NCBI RefSeq assembly: GCF_051465645.1
Contig: NZ_CP195790.1
Coordinates: 2,356,001 to 2,420,000 of the forward strand
DNA: 64,000 nt
Direction: 5' to 3'
Source of the DNA: Planctomicrobium sp051465645
Lineage (GTDB): Bacteria; Planctomycetota; Planctomycetia; Planctomycetales; Planctomycetaceae
Numbering within the stretch: position 1 is the stretch's first letter; each line of letters starts with the position of its first letter. Positions 43,802 to 54,234 of the stretch are shown in pieces. The translations under genes and the position numbers were made by a program. The notes under the pieces were generated by a model. That model did no database searches and was not told the DNA's origin. It worked only from the letters and a program-made list of their open reading frames with translations.

Positions 43802-46800
43802 CCAGACGCCAAATCTGACTTACCCTGCAGTATCTCCACAGCCAATGATTCCATTGGCTGTCGTTGGGATGGAATGTCGCTTGCCCGGCGCTCCGAACGT
43901 GGCAGCTTACGAGCAACTCCTCTTCCAGGGGCGGAGCGGTTTTGGGCCAATGCCTGAATCTCGTTTCGATCGGTCTCTCTACTTTCAATCCCGTAAAGGC
44001 TTGCCAGGGATTTCGTACACCGAGCTCGGAGGCTGTGTTGAAGAACGACCAGCCAACCTGGAACTGCTGGGTCTCGACTCAGAAGAAGCTTGTGTCATTG
44101 ATCCTGTGCATCTCAGCTTTGCAGAGGTTGCGGTTCAGGCATGGCTGAATGCAGGTCTGTCGCGTAACGACCAGCAATGGAAATCGACCGGGGTCTTCGT
44201 CGGACATTCTGGCGCGACCAAACTGGGCGGATGCCTGAATCTCGCGAGCCACATCGAAGAAGGGCTCGATTTTCTGAACGACCTTCCGTCGTTTCAACAA
44301 CTGCCGCCGCACATTCGCCAAAACACCTTGAAAGCGATTGCCGCACGCATTCGCGCAGAACGTCCTCATCGTCGCAATGATGGAAAGCCGGGCTATAACG
44401 GCTACACCGCAGCTTCTCTTCCGGCAAACATTCTTGGCTTGGACGGGCCGCGGATCGTGTGCGACGCTGCCTGCGCGTCATCCTTATTTGCGATGCAACA
44501 GGCCGCGATGGCCATCCGCCAAGGTCGAATTGATGCCGCAATTGTCGGCGGTGCAACCACCAACGGCGTCGACAATCTCATCCTGTTTTCACAATCACAG
44601 GCATGCAGCGCGTCTGGTTCCCGACCATTCGATCAGGGAGCCAGCGGGCTGATTAGTTCAGAAGGTTATGCCGCTGTTGTTGTCATGCCGATTGCAACAG
44701 CCAAGCGGTTCAAGCTGCCAATCCTGGGAGTGATCACCGGACTGGGAACGGCTTCAGATGGACGCGGAAAATCACTTTGGGCTCCGCGACAGGAAGGGCA
44801 GCAATTAGCGATTCGTCGAGCATATCCCGGCCAGACACCACTCGATATCGACTACCTCGAAGCCCACGCCACCAGTACACAGTTGGGTGATGCAACGGAA
44901 TTGCATGCCGTCAGTTCAATCATTCGAGAAACTCGCTCAGTTGGGGACTCGGTCAGCGAGCCGCTGCTGATGGGAAGCGCGAAATCCAATCTGGGACACA
45001 CACTTGAAACGGCTGGTGTCGCAGGTCTGGTCAAGATTTTACTGGGAATGAAACGACAGGAGATCCCTGCTTCGCTGAATTTCGAACAGCCGAATCAAAA
45101 CTTCGACTGGGATTCCAGATCGATCCAGATCGTTCATAAGAATCGCCATTGGATCGCTCGCAACCAGTTTCGTCGCTCTGCCGTCAGTGCATTTGGAATT
45201 GGTGGGCTGAACGCCCATCTCACCGTCACAGAACCGACAGCAGCAACATCACTTGAGCAGAAGAAAACCAGCCAGACAGACACTGCACGAACCGTCTTCA
45301 CTAACGATGCGAAACGCTCTCCGATTGAGCGAATCGCCATCGTTGGACGTGGTGTCGTTCTGCCCGGTGCACACCACATCAGTCAATTCCGCGATGTATT
45401 GGGAAGCGGCAAATCGATGATCGGCCCTGCTCCAGCGGATCGCTGGCGTCAGGGAGTCAATCTCTCCGCAGCTGGACAGAGACGGCCATTCTCTTCACCG
45501 ACCAATCACGGCGGGTACATTCGCAACTATGTCTTCGATGCGCAACCGTATCGAATTCCACCAAAGCAGGTGAAGCAGGCGAATCCGATCCAGATGATGC
45601 TTCTGGATGCTGTGACGCAGGCGGCGACGGAATTTGATGGCGGAAAATGGAGCATAGATACACAGCGAGCCGGAGTGGTCATCGGCACCGTTTTCGGAGG
45701 CGACTTCGGAAGCCAGCTGCAACTGGGCTTGCGAATACCAGAGATCGCCCGTGAATTATCACAGGAGTTGCGATCTCACGGGGTCCCGCAACAGGACATT
45801 GATGAGCTGACGAAATCTTACCGCAATCATGTCCTCGCTGAGCGTCCGGCACTTCTTGATGAAACCGGAAGCTTCACTGCCAGCACGCTCGCGTCACGAG
45901 TCGCAAAGACCTTTGACCTGATGGGCGGAGCTTGTGCCATCGACGTGGATGACGCCTCGGGGTTGGCAGCACTGCAACTGTCTCTCGACCTCCTGCGAAA
46001 CGGTGATTGGGATCTCGCAATCTGCGGGGCAGCTGACCGTTCGATGGATCTGATGAAATTCGAACAGCTTGATCTTCGAGGAAAACTGGTTCGTTCCGGC
46101 AGGCCAGAAGATATCCCTGACGATTGCCAGAAATGGCTCCCCGGTGAAGGCGTTGTCGTTCTGTTTCTACAGCGGCTCAGCGATGCCGTCGCAGCCGGAC
46201 GCACAATCCTGGGAATCATCGATGACGTTGAACTACATTCAACCTGTACGGATGCAACGCCAACTGCTCCGATCCAGTCGAATTCAATTCAAGACGCAGC
46301 GCTCGTGCGTCAATTTGGATATCTGACGGGGGCACAAAGCCTCGTTCAACTTGTGAAGAACTCCGTTGATTGGGAATCCGGCACCCGCCATTCCACGGCT
46401 CCGCCAGAAACGATTTCCATTCAAAGCCATACTGAAGACGGCGTGCAATACAGTGCGCAATGCTCTTCTCCGGCGACTGCTCATGTCAAGATGCTGATTC
46501 CACAGAACGCGAATCAAGTTCTGAGCCAGCAAATCAGCGCGCCACTGAATTCATCTGAGAAAAACCTGAGGACGTCTGTTTTGAACTCTGGACATACTCA
46601 ACCTGCCACACCCCGTCCAGCGATGCAGAATGTTGGTCAATTCCCTGTAAGCCAGCACATCGTGAGCCAGCACACAGCAAACCAGCCAGCAGTGAACCGA
46701 CATACAAACGGCCAATCGACAGGGCGTCACCCCGATAAGACGGCCTCAAAGGCTTTCCGTCTGGGAGGTCGATCTGCGAGCGAGTTGATCGCACTTGTGA

Positions 46801-49800
46801 GTGACTCAATCCAACACCCGGACGTATTGTTCCATGGCGGGGAATCTGGATTCCATGCGGAACAGGCCAATCGTCTGGTGGTTCTGGCCGACACACCTGA
46901 CCAATTGAAGTCTCGGCTGTCGTCACTGCTGAAACAACTTCACAACGGGCGTCACACCGGAGCCTTTGAGTCTGATCGTGGTCTTCTCTGGAAGTCGCGC
47001 CCCCAGACAGTCCGCACGGCATGGGCATTCCCTGGGCAAGGATCACAATACAGCGGTCATCCTGCAGCATTGCAGGAGCACTCGCCATTTGCGGATGCGC
47101 TCGCCAGATTCGACGTCGAGTTGAAAAAGCAGCGACTTGAACCACTGCAGCCACAACTCGGAAAACCAGCAAGCCAGTTTGCAGACATCTGGTGGAATCA
47201 GGTCTGGGTACTGGGGCTGAGCATTGGATTCATCGAAGAGTTGCGTCACTACGCGCCACGCCCAGATGTTGTATTGGGCCACAGTTTCGGCGAATACAGT
47301 GCTCTGGTCGCCGCAGGTGTTCTGACCACCGAGCAGGCGATTCGCATGGTGAAGGCGCGCGCCAACTCAGTCTGCCTCACCGTGAAAGAGCCGGGACAAC
47401 TTATTTCTGTTCGTGCTACGCCGAGTACTGTAGAAGCGATTGTTCGTCAGGAATCTTTGCCGGCTCAAATCACTCACTACAACGCACCCCAACAGACCGT
47501 CATTGCAACTTCTGTTGATCAGGTTGAATTCGTACGCAGTCGTTTGACTGCCGCGAATCTGGCATCCGTGGTCGTCCCTGTTCCAGTGGCGTATCACACC
47601 TCCCGACTGGATGAGGCGGAGTCGTTACTCAAGCAGAATTTTGCCAGCGAACGGTTCCTTCCATCCCGCTGCGCTGTGATGTCAACAACATCGGTTCGCT
47701 ACCTGATCGATCCTGTCGACTTGCGCGAGAGTCTTGTCGGCCAGATGACTCGGCCGGTGATGTACGTCCCTGCAATTGAACGATTGCTCGCTGACGATGT
47801 GGGCGTGCTTATTGAAGTTGGCCCGAACAATGTTCTGAGCCGCATGAATCAGGATATCGCCGGCGATCGCGCGATCTGCCTGAGCATTGACGCGCCAGGG
47901 AAGGGTCATTCAGAACGTCTGCAATTGCTGGGACTGGTCCAGGAAATCATCAGTGAAGGCTCTTTCAACGGGACGAGTGAAGCGACTGGAACCACGCTGC
48001 CGGTTGCATCCATTCGCTCAGCGATCAATGAGCCAGTCCATTACACGAATGGGAATGGAAACGGGAACGGCCACGTCTTAAGCAACGGACATGGTAACAG
48101 CCAGAGCAATGGACACGGTGCGGTGTTGCCAAGTCTCTCTGCATCTGCGAATGGTCACCACCAGACATCGGTCACTTCCGCCCCGCCTGTTGATGACGTT
48201 GAGATCATCGATTTGCGTCGGGCAACGCCAAAGAAAAACGTTGCACGTCAGGTTTCGAAACCTGACGTCTCGAAAGCATTCGCTTCTGAAGTACGTTCGT
48301 ATCCCCAGGCAGTCGCGACCACGACAACCTTGTCAGATTCCGCCATTGCGACTTCAGAAGAAGAAATCCAACTCTTCCTGAAAACGGTCGTGGTCGATCT
48401 GACAGGATACGAGCCTGATGTCGTTGACTTCGATGCCGATCTCGAAGCAGACCTTGGCGTCGACAGCATCAAGAAGGCCCAGGTCGTTGGCGAGATGGCA
48501 GAGCAATTCAGCCTTGCCGTGACCCCGTCCGGTGTTCGCCTCGGTGACCTGAAGACATTGCGGGACATCGCTCGGCTTGGGGCTCAATCATTGATTGAAT
48601 CCGGTGGCGCACTTGAAGCGTCATCAGGCTCATCAGTAATCGAATCGTCGTTCGCACCTCCGGCGCCAGTTGAGATTCCTGAGTCGGTCTCGAATGAAGC
48701 AACGTCGGCACCTGCAACAGCATTTGATGTCGCATCTGCAGAGCGGTTTCTGATTGACCTTGTTGTTGACCAGACTGGGTATTCCCCGGACGTCGTTGAC
48801 CTCGACGCCGACATGGAAGCAGATCTCGGAATCGACAGCATCAAACAGGCTCAGTTAATTGGGGAAGTTCAACAGCAGTTCGAACTGACGAATATCCGTC
48901 CAGAACGGACTCCGCTTTCAACGCTAACGACCCTGCGTTCAATTCTGAATTTCCTGCAAGATCACCTCGGCAGCGATGACCAATCGATTCTGAATGAGGC
49001 GAGTTCCGTCGCGAATTCCACAATCGAAATCAGCGCTCCCTTAAAAAAAAACACCAATGGTGAACCACATCAACGGGTGATTCAGGCGGCAACACTGCAG
49101 CCATCCAACCGTTCACTCGACGTTGAAGATCACCACAATCAATCCGGCGGGGGAAATTCGGACCATGAAATCCGTGGTATTTCCCCTTCCGATACGTTTC
49201 CAGATGAGTGGACTCCGTTCTTCGTCGTGCCGGAGAATGGTCAGGTTCAACTGACGTGGCAGTCAGGACGAGAACGAGGGCAACTTCGAAGGCAAGAAAT
49301 TCGGTCCGCACTTCGCCGGTTGCATGACATCATGCCTGCGACGTCTGCTGGTGCTAAATCTCTCGTTCTCACGCCTCAGATGCCACCTGCCGTCGAAGCA
49401 GATTTGGCAGGACTCGCGAACGGAGCCGGTGTTTCATTTGATTCCGTCAAAGTGGCTTACACATGGCTAAAGTCCGCAGCAGCAACTTCGTCCGCAAGCT
49501 CCACAACTCCTGTCGAATCACCACTCTCATTACCGGAGATTTCGTCGTTTGACCTGTCAGGGCAAGCCCCTCCAGTTGGAACGGAATCGATGCGATTCAT
49601 GCTGCGAATCGTCCCGGCTCCGCAACGTGAAGGCATGCCAACGGCACCTGTTCTGACAGGCCCTGGCTTGGTCATCGGGAACAACAAATTTGCTCAGGCG
49701 CTCGTCCGGCGATTTGAAGAGAGCGGCTATCCTTGCACTGTTCTGCCTGAAACGAGTTCACAAACCGAACTCGATGCTGCTTTGGATCAGGCCTGGGCAT

Positions 49801-52055
49801 CATCACCAACACCGCATCTGTTCATCACCACGTCGCACGACGCAGACGCACTGAATCGACTCGACGCCCTGCAGTGGGAGCATCGTCGCTATGCCGCATT
49901 GGAAGTACCATATCGTGTCTGTCAAAGATGGATGCAGCGGACGATCGATGAAAATCGGATGGATGGCGGCAGCGTTGTCCTGCTGACAAACCTTGGCGGA
50001 GACTTTGGATTCAGTGGTCAAACTGCCATCAGCAGTGAAGGCGGACTTGCTGGTCTGATCAAGGCCATGCTGATTGAATGCTGGATGCGAGGTTTTCGAG
50101 CAACACCAATGAAGGTGATCGACATCTCGCCAGCGACGACTCCAAATGAAGCAGTCAACGGCATGTTCGCGGAGATCGCCGTTCCAAGTTACGACATGGA
50201 AGTGGCCTATCACGGTCAGAAGCGTTTCACCGTCCAGCCAATTCACCGGCCACTCTTCCCGATGGGAGAGATTCAACCAGCCCCGAAAAATGGACACTCA
50301 CAGATTCGCCAAGGAGGAGTTTGGGTCGTCACCGGAGGAGCACGCGGCATCACATCTGTTGTTGCTCGCGAGCTGGCCAAGCGACATCACTTGAAATTGC
50401 ATCTTGTGGGCACGGCACCAGTCCCTCAACTGACTGACGCAATCCGACGTGCCGCGGAGGTCGATCGACTCCAGTTGCGCCGTGAAGTCATGAAGGACGC
50501 CAACCTGCGGAATCGCAACGGGATGGAAGCATGGCGAAATGTCGAGAAAGCAATTGAGATCGACGCCACGCTCAGCTTGATGCGATCGGAAGGGATTAAC
50601 GCCGAGTATCACAGTTGTGACGTCTCCCGATTCGAGGATCTTTCCCTGACACTGCAACGCATTCGGGAAAAAGAAGGTCGCATCGACGGCATTATTCATG
50701 GAGCAGGGATCGGTCAAGACGCTCGCTTTGATCGCAAACGACCAGACAAAGTCGATCAGTGCCTGCGCGCCAAGATCGATGGATGCTTGAATCTGATGGA
50801 CGCCACGCGAGCAGACCGTCTTGACTGGTTTGTCTCGTTCGGATCAATCTCTGGACGCTTCGGGGCGAACGGCCATACAGATTATTCATTGGCCAACGAC
50901 TCACTCGCAAAGTTGACAGACAAGTACCGACAAGAGCGTCCAGACGTTCGCAGTGTGACATTCCACTGGCACGCTTGGGGCGATATCGGCATGGCAACCA
51001 AGCCAGAGACCAAACTCGCACTTGAGATGATCAATCTGGAATTCATGCCAGCCAGCGAAGGACTTTCACACTTCCTGCACGAACTCGAACATGGGGGAGC
51101 AGAACCGGAAGTCCTCATTACCGATCATGCTTACTTCCGAAAGTTCTTTCCAGTCGACCGACTCAAAACCGGACAGAGTGCGTTTCAGCGTGAACGTGCC
51201 ACGCTGCCGATGTTGTCATCAGAGAACAACACACTTTCAAGAAGCAGTCCGGCATCGATCACTCTGCTGCCCAAACGAGAACCATTCCTGAATCAGCATC
51301 TTGTGCAGTCAAAGCCAACGCTGCCATTTGTGGTGGCTCTGGAACTGATGTGCGAAGCGGCCAGAAATCAGGCACTGGAACTTGATGTTTTGGAGATCCG
51401 CAACCTGAAAGCTCTACAGGCGATCAAGTGGAATTCTGATGCGGCTCAAACACTCAATGTTCATGCAGAACTGAAGTCTCAAAATGTCCTGAACTGTGCA
51501 ATTACTGCAGACCTGTTCCGTCAGGATGGGCGACTGGTCGCCAAAGACAAGCGGTATTTCGAAGGCGAATTCCATCTAGGACAGCAGCGGTCCACACAAC
51601 GAATTACGCGTCCAGATATGACTCTGCTCTCTTGGGAACCGATTCAATATCTGCCACCAGAGGCTCCGATTTATCACGGGCCAGACCTGCAATGTCTGCA
51701 GCAGTTTTCCATTGTGAACAATGAGGCGTTCGGGCTCATTTCCGCATCTTCAACTGTTCAGCTGGGTGGAGGACGTCGCCCAACTTTCGGATGGTCGATT
51801 CATCCAGCAGTCATGGACGCGTGCCTTTATGGGGCAGCTGTTTTTGCAGGCCGACTTTACCAGAAGCCAAGTCTGCCAGTCGGCTTTGACCGCATCGTGC
51901 TGGGTCGACTTGCTGATCCCGGCGAGGCGTGCCTGTTGCAAGTTCAACTGGTCGGTGAAGAAGAACGCGGACTGAATCTGGCCTTCCAGTTGATTGGCCT
52001 GAATGGCGACCTACTCATGGACGTTTCCGGTTATCGAGTCGGGTGGCTCAATTAG
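43791..52055 (+). CDS. Type I megasynthase: KS-CLF-AT-ACP-ACP-KR-DH (PUFA-synthase-like)
   Basis: 2754 residues. KS1 (about 20-475) has the active Cys C228 in DAACASS plus EAHATST and SNLGHT. A second KS-like domain (about 510-850) has Asp D721 where the Cys should be and lacks both His motifs, so it resembles a chain-length factor. A linker leads to AT (about 1074-1365; FPGQGSQ, catalytic S1165 in GHSFGEYSA). Two ACPs carry the PUFA-type motif LG(V/I)DSIK with S1559 and S1683, separated by Ala/Ser/Pro linkers. KR (about 2170-2430) has TGGARGI and Y2365/N2369. DH (about 2480-2754) has H2503 and D2676 hot-dog residues. No ER, TE or methyltransferase domain is seen. It should iteratively build a mostly reduced acyl or polyene chain. 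The order differs from PfaA/PfaC and from enediyne synthases. Confidence 0.9.
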   Translation: MGSSQTPNLTYPAVSPQPMIPLAVVGMECRLPGAPNVAAYEQLLFQGRSGFGPMPESRFDRSLYFQSRKGLPGISYTELGGCVEERPANLELLGLDSEEACVIDPVHLSFAEVAVQAWLNAGLSRNDQQWKSTGVFVGHSGATKLGGCLNLASHIEEGLDFLNDLPSFQQLPPHIRQNTLKAIAARIRAERPHRRNDGKPGYNGYTAASLPANILGLDGPRIVCDAACASSLFAMQQAAMAIRQGRIDAAIVGGATTNGVDNLILFSQSQACSASGSRPFDQGASGLISSEGYAAVVVMPIATAKRFKLPILGVITGLGTASDGRGKSLWAPRQEGQQLAIRRAYPGQTPLDIDYLEAHATSTQLGDATELHAVSSIIRETRSVGDSVSEPLLMGSAKSNLGHTLETAGVAGLVKILLGMKRQEIPASLNFEQPNQNFDWDSRSIQIVHKNRHWIARNQFRRSAVSAFGIGGLNAHLTVTEPTAATSLEQKKTSQTDTARTVFTNDAKRSPIERIAIVGRGVVLPGAHHISQFRDVLGSGKSMIGPAPADRWRQGVNLSAAGQRRPFSSPTNHGGYIRNYVFDAQPYRIPPKQVKQANPIQMMLLDAVTQAATEFDGGKWSIDTQRAGVVIGTVFGGDFGSQLQLGLRIPEIARELSQELRSHGVPQQDIDELTKSYRNHVLAERPALLDETGSFTASTLASRVAKTFDLMGGACAIDVDDASGLAALQLSLDLLRNGDWDLAICGAADRSMDLMKFEQLDLRGKLVRSGRPEDIPDDCQKWLPGEGVVVLFLQRLSDAVAAGRTILGIIDDVELHSTCTDATPTAPIQSNSIQDAALVRQFGYLTGAQSLVQLVKNSVDWESGTRHSTAPPETISIQSHTEDGVQYSAQCSSPATAHVKMLIPQNANQVLSQQISAPLNSSEKNLRTSVLNSGHTQPATPRPAMQNVGQFPVSQHIVSQHTANQPAVNRHTNGQSTGRHPDKTASKAFRLGGRSASELIALVSDSIQHPDVLFHGGESGFHAEQANRLVVLADTPDQLKSRLSSLLKQLHNGRHTGAFESDRGLLWKSRPQTVRTAWAFPGQGSQYSGHPAALQEHSPFADALARFDVELKKQRLEPLQPQLGKPASQFADIWWNQVWVLGLSIGFIEELRHYAPRPDVVLGHSFGEYSALVAAGVLTTEQAIRMVKARANSVCLTVKEPGQLISVRATPSTVEAIVRQESLPAQITHYNAPQQTVIATSVDQVEFVRSRLTAANLASVVVPVPVAYHTSRLDEAESLLKQNFASERFLPSRCAVMSTTSVRYLIDPVDLRESLVGQMTRPVMYVPAIERLLADDVGVLIEVGPNNVLSRMNQDIAGDRAICLSIDAPGKGHSERLQLLGLVQEIISEGSFNGTSEATGTTLPVASIRSAINEPVHYTNGNGNGNGHVLSNGHGNSQSNGHGAVLPSLSASANGHHQTSVTSAPPVDDVEIIDLRRATPKKNVARQVSKPDVSKAFASEVRSYPQAVATTTTLSDSAIATSEEEIQLFLKTVVVDLTGYEPDVVDFDADLEADLGVDSIKKAQVVGEMAEQFSLAVTPSGVRLGDLKTLRDIARLGAQSLIESGGALEASSGSSVIESSFAPPAPVEIPESVSNEATSAPATAFDVASAERFLIDLVVDQTGYSPDVVDLDADMEADLGIDSIKQAQLIGEVQQQFELTNIRPERTPLSTLTTLRSILNFLQDHLGSDDQSILNEASSVANSTIEISAPLKKNTNGEPHQRVIQAATLQPSNRSLDVEDHHNQSGGGNSDHEIRGISPSDTFPDEWTPFFVVPENGQVQLTWQSGRERGQLRRQEIRSALRRLHDIMPATSAGAKSLVLTPQMPPAVEADLAGLANGAGVSFDSVKVAYTWLKSAAATSSASSTTPVESPLSLPEISSFDLSGQAPPVGTESMRFMLRIVPAPQREGMPTAPVLTGPGLVIGNNKFAQALVRRFEESGYPCTVLPETSSQTELDAALDQAWASSPTPHLFITTSHDADALNRLDALQWEHRRYAALEVPYRVCQRWMQRTIDENRMDGGSVVLLTNLGGDFGFSGQTAISSEGGLAGLIKAMLIECWMRGFRATPMKVIDISPATTPNEAVNGMFAEIAVPSYDMEVAYHGQKRFTVQPIHRPLFPMGEIQPAPKNGHSQIRQGGVWVVTGGARGITSVVARELAKRHHLKLHLVGTAPVPQLTDAIRRAAEVDRLQLRREVMKDANLRNRNGMEAWRNVEKAIEIDATLSLMRSEGINAEYHSCDVSRFEDLSLTLQRIREKEGRIDGIIHGAGIGQDARFDRKRPDKVDQCLRAKIDGCLNLMDATRADRLDWFVSFGSISGRFGANGHTDYSLANDSLAKLTDKYRQERPDVRSVTFHWHAWGDIGMATKPETKLALEMINLEFMPASEGLSHFLHELEHGGAEPEVLITDHAYFRKFFPVDRLKTGQSAFQRERATLPMLSSENNTLSRSSPASITLLPKREPFLNQHLVQSKPTLPFVVALELMCEAARNQALELDVLEIRNLKALQAIKWNSDAAQTLNVHAELKSQNVLNCAITADLFRQDGRLVAKDKRYFEGEFHLGQQRSTQRITRPDMTLLSWEPIQYLPPEAPIYHGPDLQCLQQFSIVNNEAFGLISASSTVQLGGGRRPTFGWSIHPAVMDACLYGAAVFAGRLYQKPSLPVGFDRIVLGRLADPGEACLLQVQLVGEEERGLNLAFQLIGLNGDLLMDVSGYRVGWLN

Positions 52056-52173
52056 CAGGCAGTGAGCTGGACCAGTCAGGTCAGGTGAGATGCACTCGAC
52101 AATACTGGTTCAGATGAGTTTGAATACTCATGCAGATTGATCACCCCTGTGTCATCAAATTCAAGCTCAATCG

Positions 52174-53457
52174 ATGTACCACACGCCAGTTTCACTTGAA
52201 CCGCCGCTGCCACCTTCAGCCTATGTTGAAGAAGGACATGCCAAGCTGGAGCGGAAGCATGTCTTCAAGGACGCCTGGCATCTGGTGTCGACGAAGACGA
52301 AGCTCAACCAGCATGGCAAGTACGTCGCATTGACGCTCTTTGGGATTCCAGTTGTCATTCGCAACTTTCAAGGCGAGCTGGTCGCACTGCGGAATGTCTG
52401 TGCGCACCGGCAGGCGATCATCGCAAGAAAGCCGGAAGGGTGCAGCCCGACACTGAAGTGCCCGTATCACGGCTGGGAATACGGGTCAGACGGAAAAACT
52501 CGAAAACTCCCTGGCGCAACCAACTTCCCGAAGTTTGAACACAATCGCTTTTGTCTCGACAAGTTCCATGTCGCTCAATGTGGAGACCTCGTCTTCGTCC
52601 GGCTCAGTGAAACTGGACCAACACTGCAGGAATGGCTGGGGGAAAACTACCCGCTCTACGAACAGTGGTTCACAGTCCCTCATTATGCACAGGCAATGGG
52701 GGCCAGGTTCGAGATCAACGCGAACTGGAAGATCCCGGTTGAAGGCTCTCTTGAGAGTTATCACATCCCTTGCGTGCATCCCAAGACGTTCCATGAGGAT
52801 CCCGGCGAGGACCCGAGCACTCACCAGTTCTTTCCGACGGGAACATCATTCCAGACGGTGTTTCTAGCCCCGCGCTGGATTGATCGTCGCCTGCGGGATG
52901 TCGAAGGGACACTGCTGAGGTTTCTGGGAATCAAATACACTGGGGACTATGACCATCATCATGTCTTCCCACACCTTTTGTTTTCCCACACAGACTCCCT
53001 AAGCGTCGCGCAGGTTGTTTACCCGGGAGAGACTGCGGATAAGAGTTTCACGCTGGCAATTCAGTATGGAATCGAACCTGTTCGTAAAGGCTTCATCCGC
53101 ACAAGACTGGCCAGAGGATGGGGAAAATTCACGTCGTGGCTCACAAGAACCATCATCGCCGAAGATCGCGACATCTTTCCTGAAGTTCAACGCGGAGCAA
53201 CAGGGGCGAGACTGATCGGGATTCTGGGACGCTGCGAAGAGCGGCTGTTTGCCATCCAAAAGTATATTGCCGATCGAATTGAAGCAGGCGAAGCCAAACA
53301 GACTTCGGGATCTCGCTGTGAAACTGATTCGCCGACGCAGGCTTGCTCATCAGGCAATTCGTCAGAAAACAATGGTTGCGTGAATTCAACCACAACATCC
53401 GCAGACAACTCGCCGGATACAGCATCATCCAGTTTGAAAGATTGCAATCATGATTGA
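52174..53457 (+). CDS. Rieske [2Fe-2S] non-haem iron oxygenase, alpha-subunit type
   Basis: 427 residues. The Rieske cluster ligands are C76-x-H78 and C96-x2-H99 (NVCAHRQA and LKCPYHGWEYGSDGK). The catalytic iron site begins ESYHIPCVH with H197 and H202. The tail from about residue 370 is polar and low in complexity. Such enzymes hydroxylate or desaturate small molecules or lipids using a separate reductase, which is not encoded nearby. It overlaps the next gene by 8 bases, so it belongs to the locus and may oxygenate the synthase product. Confidence 0.9.
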   Translation: MYHTPVSLEPPLPPSAYVEEGHAKLERKHVFKDAWHLVSTKTKLNQHGKYVALTLFGIPVVIRNFQGELVALRNVCAHRQAIIARKPEGCSPTLKCPYHGWEYGSDGKTRKLPGATNFPKFEHNRFCLDKFHVAQCGDLVFVRLSETGPTLQEWLGENYPLYEQWFTVPHYAQAMGARFEINANWKIPVEGSLESYHIPCVHPKTFHEDPGEDPSTHQFFPTGTSFQTVFLAPRWIDRRLRDVEGTLLRFLGIKYTGDYDHHHVFPHLLFSHTDSLSVAQVVYPGETADKSFTLAIQYGIEPVRKGFIRTRLARGWGKFTSWLTRTIIAEDRDIFPEVQRGATGARLIGILGRCEERLFAIQKYIADRIEAGEAKQTSGSRCETDSPTQACSSGNSSENNGCVNSTTTSADNSPDTASSSLKDCNHD

Positions 53458-54214
53458 TCTCCGGGGAAAGGTCGCCTTGGTAACCGGCGCCAGTCGAGGA
53501 ATTGGTCGTGCGTGCGCCGCCCAACTCGCTGCGAGCGGGGCACATGTCGCCGTAAATTTTCTTTCATCGAAGGAAGGTGCGTCGGAAACAGTGCGTCTCG
53601 TGCAATCACACGGCGTACAAGGGATCGCACTGCGAGCGGACGTCTCCGATGCTCAAGAGATCGCTTCCGCAGTCGAATTCGTGCAGGAACGTTTCGGGCG
53701 ACTGGACATTATCGTCAGTAACGCTGCCGCTGGGGGATTTCGTCCTTTGATGAATGTCACCCCCACCAACTGGGACAGCATCCTGCGACACAATTCAGCC
53801 CCACTATTGTGGCTGGCTCAGGCCGCAGCTCCTTTCATGAAACAGCAGGAAACCGGCGGCAAGATCATCGCGATTTCCAGTCATGGGTCTATGCGGGCGT
53901 TTGCCAATTACGGAGCCATTGGCGCCTCTAAGGCTGCACTGGAGGCATTAGTTCGCCATCTCGCTTTCGAATTGGGTCCTGAGGGAATCAACTTCAATTG
54001 TGTCCTGTCTGGAATAGTCTCGACTGAAGCCATCCGCTCTATGCCGGGAAGCGACAGCTTGATAAAAGCGGCCCAAGACTGCATGCTGGTGAAAGAGAAA
54101 GAGCTTCTGCCGGAAGATATTGCTGGCGTTGTCACCTTCCTCTCCAGTTCGCTGGCGAATAAAATCCAGGGCGAAACAATCATCGTTGACGGTGGCGTCA
54201 GTATTCGTGTCTAG
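53450..54214 (+). CDS. FabL-like SDR, probable enoyl-ACP reductase
   Basis: 254 residues. NAD(P)-binding TGASRGIGRACAAQL opens the protein. The active site is ISSHGSMRAFANYGAIGASK: Tyr Y154 and Lys K161 are six residues apart, the Y-x6-K spacing known from Bacillus FabL (enoyl-ACP reductase III), not the Y-x3-K of ketoreductases. SNAAAGGFRPLMNV and GETIIVDGGVSIRV also resemble FabL. The synthase upstream lacks an ER domain, so this enzyme may reduce its enoyl intermediates in trans. A general SDR role cannot be excluded. Confidence 0.8.
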   Translation: MIDLRGKVALVTGASRGIGRACAAQLAASGAHVAVNFLSSKEGASETVRLVQSHGVQGIALRADVSDAQEIASAVEFVQERFGRLDIIVSNAAAGGFRPLMNVTPTNWDSILRHNSAPLLWLAQAAAPFMKQQETGGKIIAISSHGSMRAFANYGAIGASKAALEALVRHLAFELGPEGINFNCVLSGIVSTEAIRSMPGSDSLIKAAQDCMLVKEKELLPEDIAGVVTFLSSSLANKIQGETIIVDGGVSIRV

Positions 54215-54234
54215 ACCGATTCAGCAAAAGACGG

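Noticed and set aside
46534..47172. 212-codon minus-strand frame inside the megasynthase
   Set aside because: It is antisense to conserved KS-AT sequence, with no motif of its own.
43791..52055. Reading the megasynthase as an enediyne synthase
   Set aside because: It has a second CLF-like KS and two ACPs and no built-in PPTase domain, unlike PksE; the PPTase is a separate gene.
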